From assembly GCA_021323945.1 (NCBI GenBank), contig JAJPKA010000014.1, positions 124,001 through 188,000 of the forward strand: a stretch of 64,000 nucleotides of DNA. Reading direction: 5' to 3'. This DNA comes from Pseudomonadota bacterium (GTDB lineage: Bacteria; Desulfobacterota; Binatia; Binatales; Binataceae). The translations under genes were made by a program, and so were the position numbers. Positions 12,390 to 21,955 of this stretch are shown here, in pieces. Position 1 is the stretch's first letter, and every line of letters starts with the position of its first letter. The notes under the pieces were generated by a model. It saw nothing but the letters and a program-made list of their open reading frames with translations, did not search any database and was not told the DNA's origin.

Positions 12390-13763
12390 TCAGGCCGTCC
12401 CATCGAGCTGGTTCATTCGGGCAAGGACTCGGCTGCGCACGGGCTCGTCCCACAGATCGGTCAGCGGGCGCGCCAGACCAACCACTTCGACGAGAATTCT
12501 GTGAATCTCGACATCCTCAGCCGTAATCTGGTCGAGGGTAGTGAAGTAGCGGAGAATCTCCTGCGGTACTGGCGGACGAGCTCCGGTTGTCTGTGGAAAG
12601 GCAAAGTCAAGATTTGCCGCCAGGGTCCACGGTGTGCTGATGACATCCGCGGCCTTTGGGAAGAAGACGTTGGCAATACCGTCCAAGCCATCGGGCGACT
12701 CTGCCCGCTCGGCCAAGATAGTCTGAAGAGCTTGCGCCTGTAACGCTGCTGAGCTCATTCCTTGGCCGTATACCGGATTGAAACTGCTAATCGCATCACC
12801 CAGGACCAGAAAACGTTCAGGGAATGATTTCAGTCGTTCATAATGGCGCAGGACGCTGGTTGGAAAACGAAAATGGGCGATCGGTTCAATTCGTTCCGCG
12901 TGCTTGATGACATCGTATATTCTGGGTGCCGGGAGGGCTTCGGCGAATGCCATAAAGCCGGCATGGTCACGTGGCGGGTAGTCGTGGAATCGACCGCCTA
13001 AACTTACCAGCCAGGTATCATTTTCGATCCGCGCTAGCGCACCACCACGTGTGTAATGCGGGGGTGGTCCAACCACAAACGAAAACGGACTCAGATCACC
13101 ATCGTGGTCGCGGATATGAAATTTGGTGCTGGAATACGCGAAATCTACTCCAATAATGGTTTCCTCGGGGGCGCTAAATCCCAGCTCGTTCAGCCATCGA
13201 GGCGCACGGGAACCACGCCCGCCGCAGTCTACAACCAGATCGCACATGAGCGACCGCGGTTCTCCTTCAAGCTTGTAAAAGACGCCTTCGACATGGCCGC
13301 GATGGGCGATTAGATGCTCGACTTGCGCATCACACTGCGCACTCACGTTGGGTAACGTCAGGGTGCACTGACGCAGGCAGTGTTCCAGGAGCGCACGGCT
13401 TTGCCCGAACAGCTGCAGGCCGAGATCGCGGGGTTCCCGAACCGTCCCGGTAAGTGAAAATGCCACGCCGTCGGGGCGATAGACTGGAAAGTCCCGGGTC
13501 AATCGCAATGGCACCGCGCCCATTTGCGAAAGCTTTTCGCAGAAACCGGGATACAAGGCCGCCAATACTCGAATACCGCCGACTTGGACCGCATGCAGAT
13601 GGTGGGCTTGAGGCGTCGACCTGTGGACCGCGGGATGCGGCTCGATATGGTCTCGTTCCAAAATTGTAACTTGAGCAAAATAGTCCGCCAAAACGCGCGC
13701 AGCGATCAGTCCGGCAATGCTTCCGCCCACTACGATTGCGTGGTCGCCGAGCCGCCTGCTCAT
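12390..13763 (-). CDS. FAD-dependent monooxygenase (LasC epoxidase / 2-polyprenyl-6-methoxyphenol hydroxylase-like)
   Basis: AIVVGGSIAGLIAARVLADYFAQVTILERD Rossmann motif; VLGDAISSFNPVYGQGMSSA. ATG at 13763 is preceded by GAGGAG; the ORF extends to a TTG at 13856. Confidence 0.85.
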   Translation of the reverse strand: MSRRLGDHAIVVGGSIAGLIAARVLADYFAQVTILERDHIEPHPAVHRSTPQAHHLHAVQVGGIRVLAALYPGFCEKLSQMGAVPLRLTRDFPVYRPDGVAFSLTGTVREPRDLGLQLFGQSRALLEHCLRQCTLTLPNVSAQCDAQVEHLIAHRGHVEGVFYKLEGEPRSLMCDLVVDCGGRGSRAPRWLNELGFSAPEETIIGVDFAYSSTKFHIRDHDGDLSPFSFVVGPPPHYTRGGALARIENDTWLVSLGGRFHDYPPRDHAGFMAFAEALPAPRIYDVIKHAERIEPIAHFRFPTSVLRHYERLKSFPERFLVLGDAISSFNPVYGQGMSSAALQAQALQTILAERAESPDGLDGIANVFFPKAADVISTPWTLAANLDFAFPQTTGARPPVPQEILRYFTTLDQITAEDVEIHRILVEVVGLARPLTDLWDEPVRSRVLARMNQLDGTA

Positions 13764-13852
13764 AGAGCTCTCCTCTTCCAAGTCGAGATCGCCAGAACTT
13801 TGAGTATACCTTCGCGACCGTCGGGCTCGGAGCGTCGGCACGGACCAGATGG

Positions 13853-15409
13853 TCAATGCCGGAAGTGACGTACCCCGGTAAAGACCATTGCTAACCCATA
13901 CCTGTCCGCGGCCTCGATGACTTCCGGGTCGCGAGTCGAACCGCCGGGCTGCGCGATCGCGGTTGCACCCGCTTGGGCCGCCAAGGTTGGGCCATCGGCA
14001 AATGGGAAGAGTGCTTCGGAGACCAGCACCGAGCCGACCAGTGACACTCCCAATCGCGCGGCTTTTTCGCGGGCTGAATAGACTGGATCAATCCGCGAAG
14101 TTGCCCCGCCGCCGACTGCCAGCGTGCGATCTTCCGCTACAAAAGCAATCGCATTGGATTTGAGATGCTTACAGACGCGAATCCCGAAGTTCATTGCTCG
14201 TAATTCTGCTTCAGTCGGAGAGCGCCGCGTTACCACGCGGGCTTGATGCGCATCCTCGATCCGTAAATCGGGTGTCTGGACCAGGAGCCCTCCCACCACT
14301 TTTTTTATATCGAGCTCATCTCGACTAACTGCCTCGGGTCGGAACCTCATAATCCGACGGTTGCGCTTCTTGCGCAAAAAATCGAGCACCCCTGGTGCGA
14401 AGTCCGGGCCGATCAGAATCTCAGTGAAAAGTTCATCCACCGCTTGAGCAAATTTGAGATCCCATCGCTGGTTGGTAATTATGATGCCCCCGAAAGGGGA
14501 GTCAGGATCGGTTGCCAACGCCTTGCGCCAGGCACTCTCCAATGTCGTCCCGACTCCCACGCCACATGGCGTGTTATGTTTGAGGATGGCAACGACAGCC
14601 TGCTGATAATCGCCGAAATCGAGCATCAGGTTAATCGCCGAGCTGATGTCCAATACGTTGTTGAAGGAAAGTTCGCGTCCATGCAGTTGTTCGGCGATTT
14701 GCGGGAAATTTCCATATAGTGCGCCGATTTGATGCGGGTTTTCACCATAGCGCAGCATTTGCGCGCGGTTCAAGGCAATGCTGAACGTTTCGGCGAGCGA
14801 TGACGCTTCGCCCACTGCACCAAGCCAGTTCGAAATTGCACTATCATAGGCTGTTACCCGGGCAAACGCCTTGCGCATCAGATGCCATCTGGTAGTCGCC
14901 GAGATGGCTCCATCGTTGTCGTTCAGCTCGCGGATGATGCTCGGGTAATCAGTTGGATCCACGACAACGACCACGTTCGAGTAATTCTTGGCAGCGGCGC
15001 GAACCAGGGCGGGACCACCGATGTCTATATTTTCAATGGCAACTTCGAGCGGGACGTTTGGGTCGGCAACGACCCTTTCAAATGGATAGAAATTGACGAC
15101 GACCAGGTCGATTGGTACAAGATCGTGTTCCTTCATCTGGCGCTGGTCACCGGGTTCACAGCGTCGCGCAAGGATGCCGCCGTGAATTTTTGGATGTAGA
15201 GTTTTAACTCGACCGCCGAGTATTTCGGGAAAGCCGGTGAATTGCTCGACCGCCGTTACCGGGATGGATGCGGCTTCAAGTGCTGCCTTGGTTCCACCCG
15301 TTGCAATTAGTTCAACCCCGTGACGGATTAGGGTCTGAGCCAGATCGACTAGGGCGGTTTTATCGGAAACACCCAACAATGCGCGCGCGAGCTTGATGTG
15401 ATCGGTCAT
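13853..15409 (-). CDS. purH: Bifunctional AICAR formyltransferase/IMP cyclohydrolase
   Basis: ALLGVSDKTALVDLAQTL, GFPEILGGRVKTLHPKIHGGILARR, RYGENPHQ, KHNTPCGVG. Confidence 0.97.
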   Translation of the reverse strand: MTDHIKLARALLGVSDKTALVDLAQTLIRHGVELIATGGTKAALEAASIPVTAVEQFTGFPEILGGRVKTLHPKIHGGILARRCEPGDQRQMKEHDLVPIDLVVVNFYPFERVVADPNVPLEVAIENIDIGGPALVRAAAKNYSNVVVVVDPTDYPSIIRELNDNDGAISATTRWHLMRKAFARVTAYDSAISNWLGAVGEASSLAETFSIALNRAQMLRYGENPHQIGALYGNFPQIAEQLHGRELSFNNVLDISSAINLMLDFGDYQQAVVAILKHNTPCGVGVGTTLESAWRKALATDPDSPFGGIIITNQRWDLKFAQAVDELFTEILIGPDFAPGVLDFLRKKRNRRIMRFRPEAVSRDELDIKKVVGGLLVQTPDLRIEDAHQARVVTRRSPTEAELRAMNFGIRVCKHLKSNAIAFVAEDRTLAVGGGATSRIDPVYSAREKAARLGVSLVGSVLVSEALFPFADGPTLAAQAGATAIAQPGGSTRDPEVIEAADRYGLAMVFTGVRHFRH

Positions 15410-15492
15410 GGGAATCTGTAGGCAGTTAGCGCCAGGCCTTAGTTGCGCTCATAGTTTTTCGAGTCCGACGAGTAATGATCGACGCTGGTAAT

Positions 15493-16656
15493 TTACGTGC
15501 GATAAATGCGCGGCACGCGCCTGCCGACCGTGCATAACATTTCGTAAGAGATGGTCTGGGCCAGGCGAGCGACGTCGTTCACACTGATCATCGCCTCGCC
15601 GGTGCCACCCCAGAGAATCACTTCGTCGCCAACCCTGGCGTCGGGCACGTCGGTCAGATCAATCATGGTCAAATCCATGCAGATGGCGCCGACCACTGGG
15701 GCTCGCCGTCCGCGCACCAAAACCTCGCCCCCCATCTGCAATCCTCGCCGGTAACCATCCGCGTATCCTACGGGAAGTACACCAATCGTACTTGCGCGGG
15801 AAGTGATGAACGTATGGCCATAACTAACCCCACAGCCGGCTGGCACTCGCTTTAGTTGCATTAGACGCGTCTTGAACGTCATCACGGGCCTCAGTTCGAC
15901 ACGCTCGCGAACGGCGTGCACCGGCGGTAAGCCGTAAAGTGCCAGCCCGGGGCGCATCAGTTCAAAATGAGCATCAGGCCGCAAAATCATCGCCGCTGAA
16001 TTCGACACATGATTGAGGCGCAAGTCAAAACCAGCCTCCCGCAAGGCCCCGAGCGCACGTCGGAAAATGACCAATTGTTGCTCGGTGACGGGACTGGTCG
16101 GGTCACCGGCATTGGCCAAGAGCGTAAACAGACCTTCCAAGCGCAAGCTACGAGCCTCGCGAAGCGCGTCGGCGGCACGTTCGAGATCACTTGGCAGGAT
16201 GCCGAGACGGGTTGCGCCAGTGTCGAGCTTAAGATGAACCGGAAACTCACGCCGGCCCAACCGTTCGGCGGCCCGATCAAGCGGTTCAATGACGGAGAGG
16301 TCGAAAATCGGAGCGATGAGATCGAGCTCGACAATCAGCTCAGCTTGCTCGGCGAAGAAACCGCCCAGCAGATAGATGCGCTCGCTGATGCCTGCGGCGC
16401 GCAACTCAGCCGCTTCCTCGAGGCTGGCGATCGCGAAATGGCGACATCCCTCATCGCGCAGCGCGCGTGCAACCTGTACCGCACCGTGGCCATACGCATC
16501 GGCCTTGATGACTGCCATTATCTTGGCGCCATTGGCAAACTCAGTGAGCGACCGATAGTTTGCCCGCAATGCCCGCAAATCGATTTCGGCGACGGTTGGC
16601 CGCCCCAATACCCCACCTAGCTGAGCCGCTGCCATTGCCTTTTCTCCCCCGCCCAC
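15493..16656 (-). CDS. alr: Alanine racemase
   Basis: AVIKADAYGHGAVQVARAL PLP lysine motif; CMDLTMIDLTDVP; VSYGHTFIT. Confidence 0.95.
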   Translation of the reverse strand: MGGGEKAMAAAQLGGVLGRPTVAEIDLRALRANYRSLTEFANGAKIMAVIKADAYGHGAVQVARALRDEGCRHFAIASLEEAAELRAAGISERIYLLGGFFAEQAELIVELDLIAPIFDLSVIEPLDRAAERLGRREFPVHLKLDTGATRLGILPSDLERAADALREARSLRLEGLFTLLANAGDPTSPVTEQQLVIFRRALGALREAGFDLRLNHVSNSAAMILRPDAHFELMRPGLALYGLPPVHAVRERVELRPVMTFKTRLMQLKRVPAGCGVSYGHTFITSRASTIGVLPVGYADGYRRGLQMGGEVLVRGRRAPVVGAICMDLTMIDLTDVPDARVGDEVILWGGTGEAMISVNDVARLAQTISYEMLCTVGRRVPRIYRT

Positions 16657-16813
16657 AAGCCTGGTCGCGCCAGTTCGCTTTGGTGATTATCATCCGATGG
16701 CGCCGGTTGCCGCGCAAACACAGGCTGGCCTGATTATCGACTTTGCTCCACAGGCGGCGCGCAAATGAAAGGTTTTTTGACTCTGTCATGGAAGGAATGC
16801 TATAAAAAATTAT

Positions 16814-16903
16814 CGGCTGGGGGTGTGCGCACAGCACTGAGAACTCGTCAAGAGGACCCCTCGAACCTGATCCGGGTAATGCCGGCGTAGGGAAGCCAGG
16901 CTC
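16814..16903 (+). promoter_or_regulatory. TPP (thiamine pyrophosphate) riboswitch (THI element)
   Basis: ...GGGGGTG...CACTGAGAA...GACCCCTCGAACCTGATCCGGGTAATGCCGGCGTAGGGAAGCC; near-consensus THI-box core directly upstream of thiS-thiG-thiE. Confidence 0.95.
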
Positions 16904-16970
16904 GACGCTCTCCGAGATTGGTTCGCGTACGAAAGCCGCTTCCTCGGTATTGCACGGCGCGGCTTTATCC

Positions 16971-17195
16971 ATGACGAGCGATTCAGACCAGGGTTTCTCA
17001 ATCGAGCTCAATGGCGAGCCATTTCCAATTGGCGACGATACCAGGCTGGTTGCGCTTATAGAACGGCTCAAACTGCGGCGCGGCCGCATCGCCATCGAGC
17101 TGAACCAATCGGTAGTGCCCAAAGCCGACTGGGAGGGTGTTCGACTAAAACCCGGCGACAAGCTTGAGATCGTAAATTTCGTTGGGGGCGGTTGA
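16971..17195 (+). CDS. thiS: Sulfur carrier protein ThiS
   Basis: IELNGEPFPI...AIELNQSVVPKADWEGVRLKPGDKLEIVNFVGGG, C-terminal Gly-Gly. ORF can open at 16950. Confidence 0.92.
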   Translation: MTSDSDQGFSIELNGEPFPIGDDTRLVALIERLKLRRGRIAIELNQSVVPKADWEGVRLKPGDKLEIVNFVGGG

Positions 17196-17323
17196 CGGTT
17201 CTGAGCAGGCCGGGGCGCGGACGCTGAGCCTTCCAGATCCTTCGGCCGCCTTTTCGGTGTAGGAACCCGCTTCATTTGCGTTCCACTCGCAAACGATCTG
17301 GGCTATGCGTCTTGGAGAACAAA

Positions 17324-18103
17324 ATGGTCAAGGATGAGCCCTTCGTACTCGCTGGCCGGACCTTTAAGTCACGTCTCATTATTGGAACCGGCAAGTATCG
17401 TGATTTCGCCGAAACCAAAGCTGCGCTCGAAGAAAGCGGAGCGGAGATCGTCACGGTGGCCGTGAGGCGAGTTAATATCACGGATCCCAACCGAGAGAAC
17501 CTGCTCGATTACATCGACCCCCGCAAGTATCAGATCCTTCCCAATACCGCCGGCTGCTATACGGTCGAGGAGGCCGTCCGCACCTGCCGACTGGCGCGTG
17601 AAGCCGGGGTGGGGGACATGGTGAAGCTCGAGGTTATTGGAGACCAGGCGACACTGTTCCCGGACGTTCCCGCAACAATTGAAGCAGCCAGAATTTTGGT
17701 TAAGGAAGGTTTTAAGGTTCTCCCGTATATCACTGACGATCCGGTTGCGTGTCTCAAGCTTGCCGAAATCGGTTGCGCCGCGGTAATGCCCTTGGCCGCG
17801 CCAATAGGCTCCGGGATGGGTATCCGAAATCCGTACAATCTGAGAATCATCCTCGAACAAGCGCGGGTACCGGTCATCGTCGATGCCGGGGTCGGAACCG
17901 CTTCAGATGCCTCGGAGGCGATGGAACTCGGCTGCGATGGCTTGCTTGTCAATTCGGCGATAGCAGGAGCAAAAGACCCGATCGCAATGGCCCGGGCGAT
18001 GCGACTGGCGGTCGAGGCGGGCCGCTTGGCATATCTGGCTGGTCGGATCGAGACTAAACTCTACGCGACGGCATCCAGTCCGCTTACGGGCCTTATTCGC
18101 TAG
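17324..18103 (+). CDS. thiG: Thiazole synthase
   Basis: [70 protein letters not shown]. Confidence 0.96.
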   Translation: MVKDEPFVLAGRTFKSRLIIGTGKYRDFAETKAALEESGAEIVTVAVRRVNITDPNRENLLDYIDPRKYQILPNTAGCYTVEEAVRTCRLAREAGVGDMVKLEVIGDQATLFPDVPATIEAARILVKEGFKVLPYITDDPVACLKLAEIGCAAVMPLAAPIGSGMGIRNPYNLRIILEQARVPVIVDAGVGTASDASEAMELGCDGLLVNSAIAGAKDPIAMARAMRLAVEAGRLAYLAGRIETKLYATASSPLTGLIR

Positions 18104-18107
18104 CCAA

Positions 18108-18788
18108 ATGCCAGAGTCGCAGGTGGCCCCACGGTTTCGCATCTACCTCATAACGGATCGGAAACTCGCAGCAGGCGCCGGGGGATTGGCGGCCGCCGTT
18201 AAAGCAGCCCTGGAAGGTGCAGCGGAACTCGAACCGCCAGGGGCTGTCGCCGTTCAGTTGCGTGAAAAGGACCTCGAAGCGCGCGAGCTCTACGAGCTTG
18301 CACTCGCCCTCAAATCGGTTTGCCAGCGGTTTGGGGCTCCGCTGTTGGTCAACGACCGCCTTGATGTCGCCCTCGCAGCAGGTGCCGACGGAGTCCATCT
18401 GTCATCCACTTCATTTACAGTACCTGATGCACGAACGCTGCTCGGGAGCGGGCGGTTAATCGGGGTTTCCACTCATAGCGTCGAAGAGGTGTCGGCGGCC
18501 GCGACGGCTGGAGCCGATTTTGCCGTTTTCGGACCCGTCTATGCTCCCCTCTCGAAAGGTTCCTATGGCGCGTCAAAGGGTTTGGACGCACTCAAGGCTG
18601 CTGTGAGAGCGACTCACGGTATGCCCTTGTACGCGCTGGGCGGTATGAACGTCTCAAGAGCCGCCGAAATCGCTGAGCTGGCATCTGTTGAGCGACCGTG
18701 TGGGGTGGCGACGATTGGTGCTGTCTTCGGTTCGGCCGATCCGGCAGCTGCTGTGCGAAGTCTATTGCGTTCATTCAACCTGCGATAG
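18108..18788 (+). CDS. thiE: Thiamine phosphate synthase
   Basis: YLITDRKLA, VQLREKDLEARELYELA, LLVNDRLDVALAAGADGVHL, GPVYAPLSKGSYG. Confidence 0.94.
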   Translation: MPESQVAPRFRIYLITDRKLAAGAGGLAAAVKAALEGAAELEPPGAVAVQLREKDLEARELYELALALKSVCQRFGAPLLVNDRLDVALAAGADGVHLSSTSFTVPDARTLLGSGRLIGVSTHSVEEVSAAATAGADFAVFGPVYAPLSKGSYGASKGLDALKAAVRATHGMPLYALGGMNVSRAAEIAELASVERPCGVATIGAVFGSADPAAAVRSLLRSFNLR

Positions 18789-18849
18789 AGTGGGAAGCGT
18801 GCGGCGATGCCGTACGAAGAGCGCTAACAGATCGTGATGGACAGCGCCG

Positions 18850-20034
18850 TTAACGCGCGTTGTTGTAAGTCTTGTCAGCCGCCATCAGGGCAGCCCCGCG
18901 GGCGATTTCCATCCCTTGGGCCGATAAGGCTGCTTCGAGGGCATTGAGGACAAGCATCACGTTTTCACGCCGTGAAGACTCTCCCATGAGGCCGATCCGC
19001 CAGATCTTGCCTTTCAAGGGGCCGAGGCCAGCCCCGATTTCGAGGTTGAAGGTCCGCAGCAGCTCCCCGCGAAGCCGTGCGTCATCGATTCCGTCCGGCA
19101 CACGGACCGCGGCCAGCTGAGGCAAGCGATGGCCGGGCTGTGCGGCCAGTTCCAGTCCCATCGCCACAATCCCGGCTTGCAGTGCAGCCGCGTTGGCCGC
19201 GTGACGTTTGAAACGCGCCTCGAGCCCCTCCTCGACTATGATCCTGAGCGCTTCATATATCGCGTAATTCATCGAAATCGGAGCGGTGTGGTGATAGAGC
19301 CGGTCCGGGCCCCAGTAACGCTCGATCATGGAGAGATCAAAGTACCATGAGCGGCACTTGCGCTTGCGAGCCCGGATTGTTTGCATCGCACGCTCGCTGA
19401 AAGTAACCGGCGCGAGGCCCGGGGGAGCGCCGATGCCCTTTTGGCTGCAGCTATAACAGGCGTCGATTTGCCACCGATCGATCTCGACCGGCACGCAGCC
19501 GAGCGACGTGACCGCGTCCATGAGCACCAATGCGCCATAGCGATGGGCCATCACACCCAGCTCCTCGACGGGTTGATAGACGCCGGTTGAAGTCTCGGCC
19601 TGCACCACCGCCAGCAGCTTCGGACGGCGCGCCTGACGAAGCGCAGCCTCAAGCCGGTCGGGCTCGACGATGCGGCCCCATTCCGCGTCGACTCGACAAA
19701 CTTTCGCTCCGAGGCGGTGGGCGGCGTCGGCGAGTCGTTCGCCAAATGCTCCGTTGACTCCAACGATCACTTCGTCGTCATCTTCGATGAGATTGGCGAG
19801 AGCGGTTTCCATTCCCGCCGAGCCCGTCCCCGAAACCGGAAAGGTGATTTCGTTGTCCGTCTGAAAAACAATACGCAGCAGCTTTTTGATATCCTCCATC
19901 ACGCGTACAAAATCGGGATCGAGGTGACCCACGACCGGCGACAGCATCGCCTTCATCACCCGCGGGTGCACATTGGAGGGGCCTGGGCCTAACAGTACGC
20001 GGGCTGACGGTTGCAACTCGGGAAACGAAATCAC
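18850..20034 (-). CDS. Class V aminotransferase (alanine/serine-glyoxylate aminotransferase family)
   Basis: LLGPGPSNVHPRVMKAM...VFPVSGTGSAGMETALANL; VLMDAVTSLGCVPVEIDRWQIDACYSCSQKGIGAPPGLAPVTFSERA. Confidence 0.93.
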   Translation of the reverse strand: MISFPELQPSARVLLGPGPSNVHPRVMKAMLSPVVGHLDPDFVRVMEDIKKLLRIVFQTDNEITFPVSGTGSAGMETALANLIEDDDEVIVGVNGAFGERLADAAHRLGAKVCRVDAEWGRIVEPDRLEAALRQARRPKLLAVVQAETSTGVYQPVEELGVMAHRYGALVLMDAVTSLGCVPVEIDRWQIDACYSCSQKGIGAPPGLAPVTFSERAMQTIRARKRKCRSWYFDLSMIERYWGPDRLYHHTAPISMNYAIYEALRIIVEEGLEARFKRHAANAAALQAGIVAMGLELAAQPGHRLPQLAAVRVPDGIDDARLRGELLRTFNLEIGAGLGPLKGKIWRIGLMGESSRRENVMLVLNALEAALSAQGMEIARGAALMAADKTYNNAR

Positions 20035-20152
20035 TGAAGTCCTCTCTTCTGGCGCTGAACTCAGCTTGGCGAAATCGTTCGTTAAGCGCCGATGGATGGC
20101 CTATTAATAGCCCGCTCGGTGGCGGGGGAAAAGCGGTCGTCACCTTCCAGCT

Positions 20153-21619
20153 GTGCTAAAGTGCGAATTGATGGAAGCCGCGCCCGAAGCACGGATCGAC
20201 TCAAAGCTTATCGCTGAGCTATCTGAGATAGTGGGTCATGATGGCCTAACTTCTCGCCCAACTGAACTCAAAGTTTATGAGTGCGACGGCTGGACCCTGA
20301 AAAAGGCCGCACCCGACGTTCTGGTGCGTCCTCGCACGACTGATGAAGTGAGTGCCGTGCTCAAGCTGCTGTATCGCCGCGGCCTTGCATTTGTGCCTCG
20401 TGGTGCGGGTACTGGTTTGTCGGGCGGATGTCTGCCGCTGAACGCCCCGGTGATGATTTGCACCTCCCGGATGAACCGGGTCTTGGTAATTGACGTGATG
20501 AATCGCCGAATCGAGGTGCAAAGCGGGGTGGTTAACCTGCACGTGACGAACGCGGTCAAAGGGCAGGGCTATTTCTATGCACCCGATCCTTCATCCCAGG
20601 TGGCGTGCACGATTGGCGGTAACATCGCCGAAAATTCCGGCGGGCCGCATACCCTTAAATATGGGGTTACAACCAATCACGTCCTGGGCCTCGAACTGGT
20701 CTTGCCCGACGGTGAAGTAGTCGAACTCGGCGGCCCGGTCGACGAACAATGCGGCTATGACTTGGTGGGGGCTGTGGTCGGCTCCGAAGGTACCACAGGA
20801 ATCGTGACTCGGGCGACGTTGCGGCTGATGCGCGAGCCCGAAGCCCATCGCACCCTGCTGGGAGTGTTTGATGATGTTGATGCGGCGACACGGGCTGTTT
20901 CGGCAATAATCGCAGCCGGTATTATTCCGGGCGCGATCGAAATGATTGACCAGATTATCATTCGTGCGGTCGAAGCGGCATTTCACGCCGGCTTGCCGCA
21001 AGACGCGGGCGCCGTGCTGATTGTCGAAGTCGACGGGATTCCCGCTGCAATGGATCAGCAGGGCCAACGGCTCGGGGAACTCATGCGCGCGGCGGGGGCA
21101 CGGGCGGTGCGCATCGCTCGCGATGAGAATGAAAGGGCGATGCTGTGGAAAGCGCGCAAGCGCGCGTTCGGGGCGGTCGGCCGTCTGGCACCGAATTACG
21201 CGACTCAGGACGGTGTCGTCCCGCGGACGCGGCTGCCGGATATCCTGCGCGAAATTGCCGCGATCAGCCGCCGCTATCAACTCGCAATCGGCAATGTCTT
21301 TCATGCCGGCGACGGCAATATTCATCCGATTCTGCTGTATGACGAGCGCGACAGTGATCAGGTCCGCCGCGCGATTGACGCTGGTCGTGACATCCTCAAG
21401 GCCTGCGTTGCAATGGGCGGTAGCCTGACCGGCGAACATGGCATTGGGGTCGAAAAACTAGCTGAGATGCCAATCATGTTTGCGCCTGAAGACCTGATGG
21501 TGATGGCGGAATTGAGGCGAGTGTTCGATCCGCAGCAGCGGTCAAATCCAAACAAGGCCATCCCGACTCCTGGCGTTTGTGTTGAGGTGACGACTCCACG
21601 CCGTCAGGTGCCTGTATGA
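20153..21619 (+). CDS. glcD: FAD-linked oxidase, glycolate oxidase subunit GlcD-like
   Basis: FVPRGAGTGLSGGCLPLNAPVMICTSRMNRVL, FYAPDPSSQVACTIGGNIAENSGGPHTLKYGVTTNHVLG, GEHGIGVEKL. Confidence 0.94.
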   Translation: MLKCELMEAAPEARIDSKLIAELSEIVGHDGLTSRPTELKVYECDGWTLKKAAPDVLVRPRTTDEVSAVLKLLYRRGLAFVPRGAGTGLSGGCLPLNAPVMICTSRMNRVLVIDVMNRRIEVQSGVVNLHVTNAVKGQGYFYAPDPSSQVACTIGGNIAENSGGPHTLKYGVTTNHVLGLELVLPDGEVVELGGPVDEQCGYDLVGAVVGSEGTTGIVTRATLRLMREPEAHRTLLGVFDDVDAATRAVSAIIAAGIIPGAIEMIDQIIIRAVEAAFHAGLPQDAGAVLIVEVDGIPAAMDQQGQRLGELMRAAGARAVRIARDENERAMLWKARKRAFGAVGRLAPNYATQDGVVPRTRLPDILREIAAISRRYQLAIGNVFHAGDGNIHPILLYDERDSDQVRRAIDAGRDILKACVAMGGSLTGEHGIGVEKLAEMPIMFAPEDLMVMAELRRVFDPQQRSNPNKAIPTPGVCVEVTTPRRQVPV

Positions 21620-21666
21620 AGCCGCTTCTGTAAAGCGCGGGTGCCATCGCTGTAGAGCGTGCGCCG

Positions 21667-21697
21667 GATCGGGCTGTTCATACCTGACAGCCCGATC
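21667..21697 (+). terminator. Strong stem-loop downstream of glcD (possible attenuator/terminator without U-tract)
   Basis: GATCGGGCTGT - tcatacctg - ACAGCCCGATC, perfect 11-bp arms; no downstream T-run. Confidence 0.4.
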
Positions 21698-21955
21698 AAT
21701 TGCCTCGTATCGATTGTGGTGGTTATCTCCTGAGTTGGGGGAGTTGGCTTGCTTGCAAGCGGATTCAACCGGGTCAGTGATCGGCTGGCGAATTTTGGCG
21801 GTGGCCCGGTAGCTGCCCCTCCGAAAAAAGCCTGTCAGCGTTAGCGTGCCCGATATGGACGACCGTTGCGGCGTACCGTTGGCTTACCAGTTGCTTCTAC
21901 CGGACCATGGCTGCTTGCTCGTAAGCGAAGGCCGGAGGTGGAGGCTGGACGAACC

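Noticed and set aside
12297-12743. 148-aa plus-strand ORF
   Set aside because: Antisense to the strongly supported FAD monooxygenase gene; no domain features.
20591-21439. 282-aa minus-strand ORF
   Set aside because: Antisense to glcD; no recognisable motifs.
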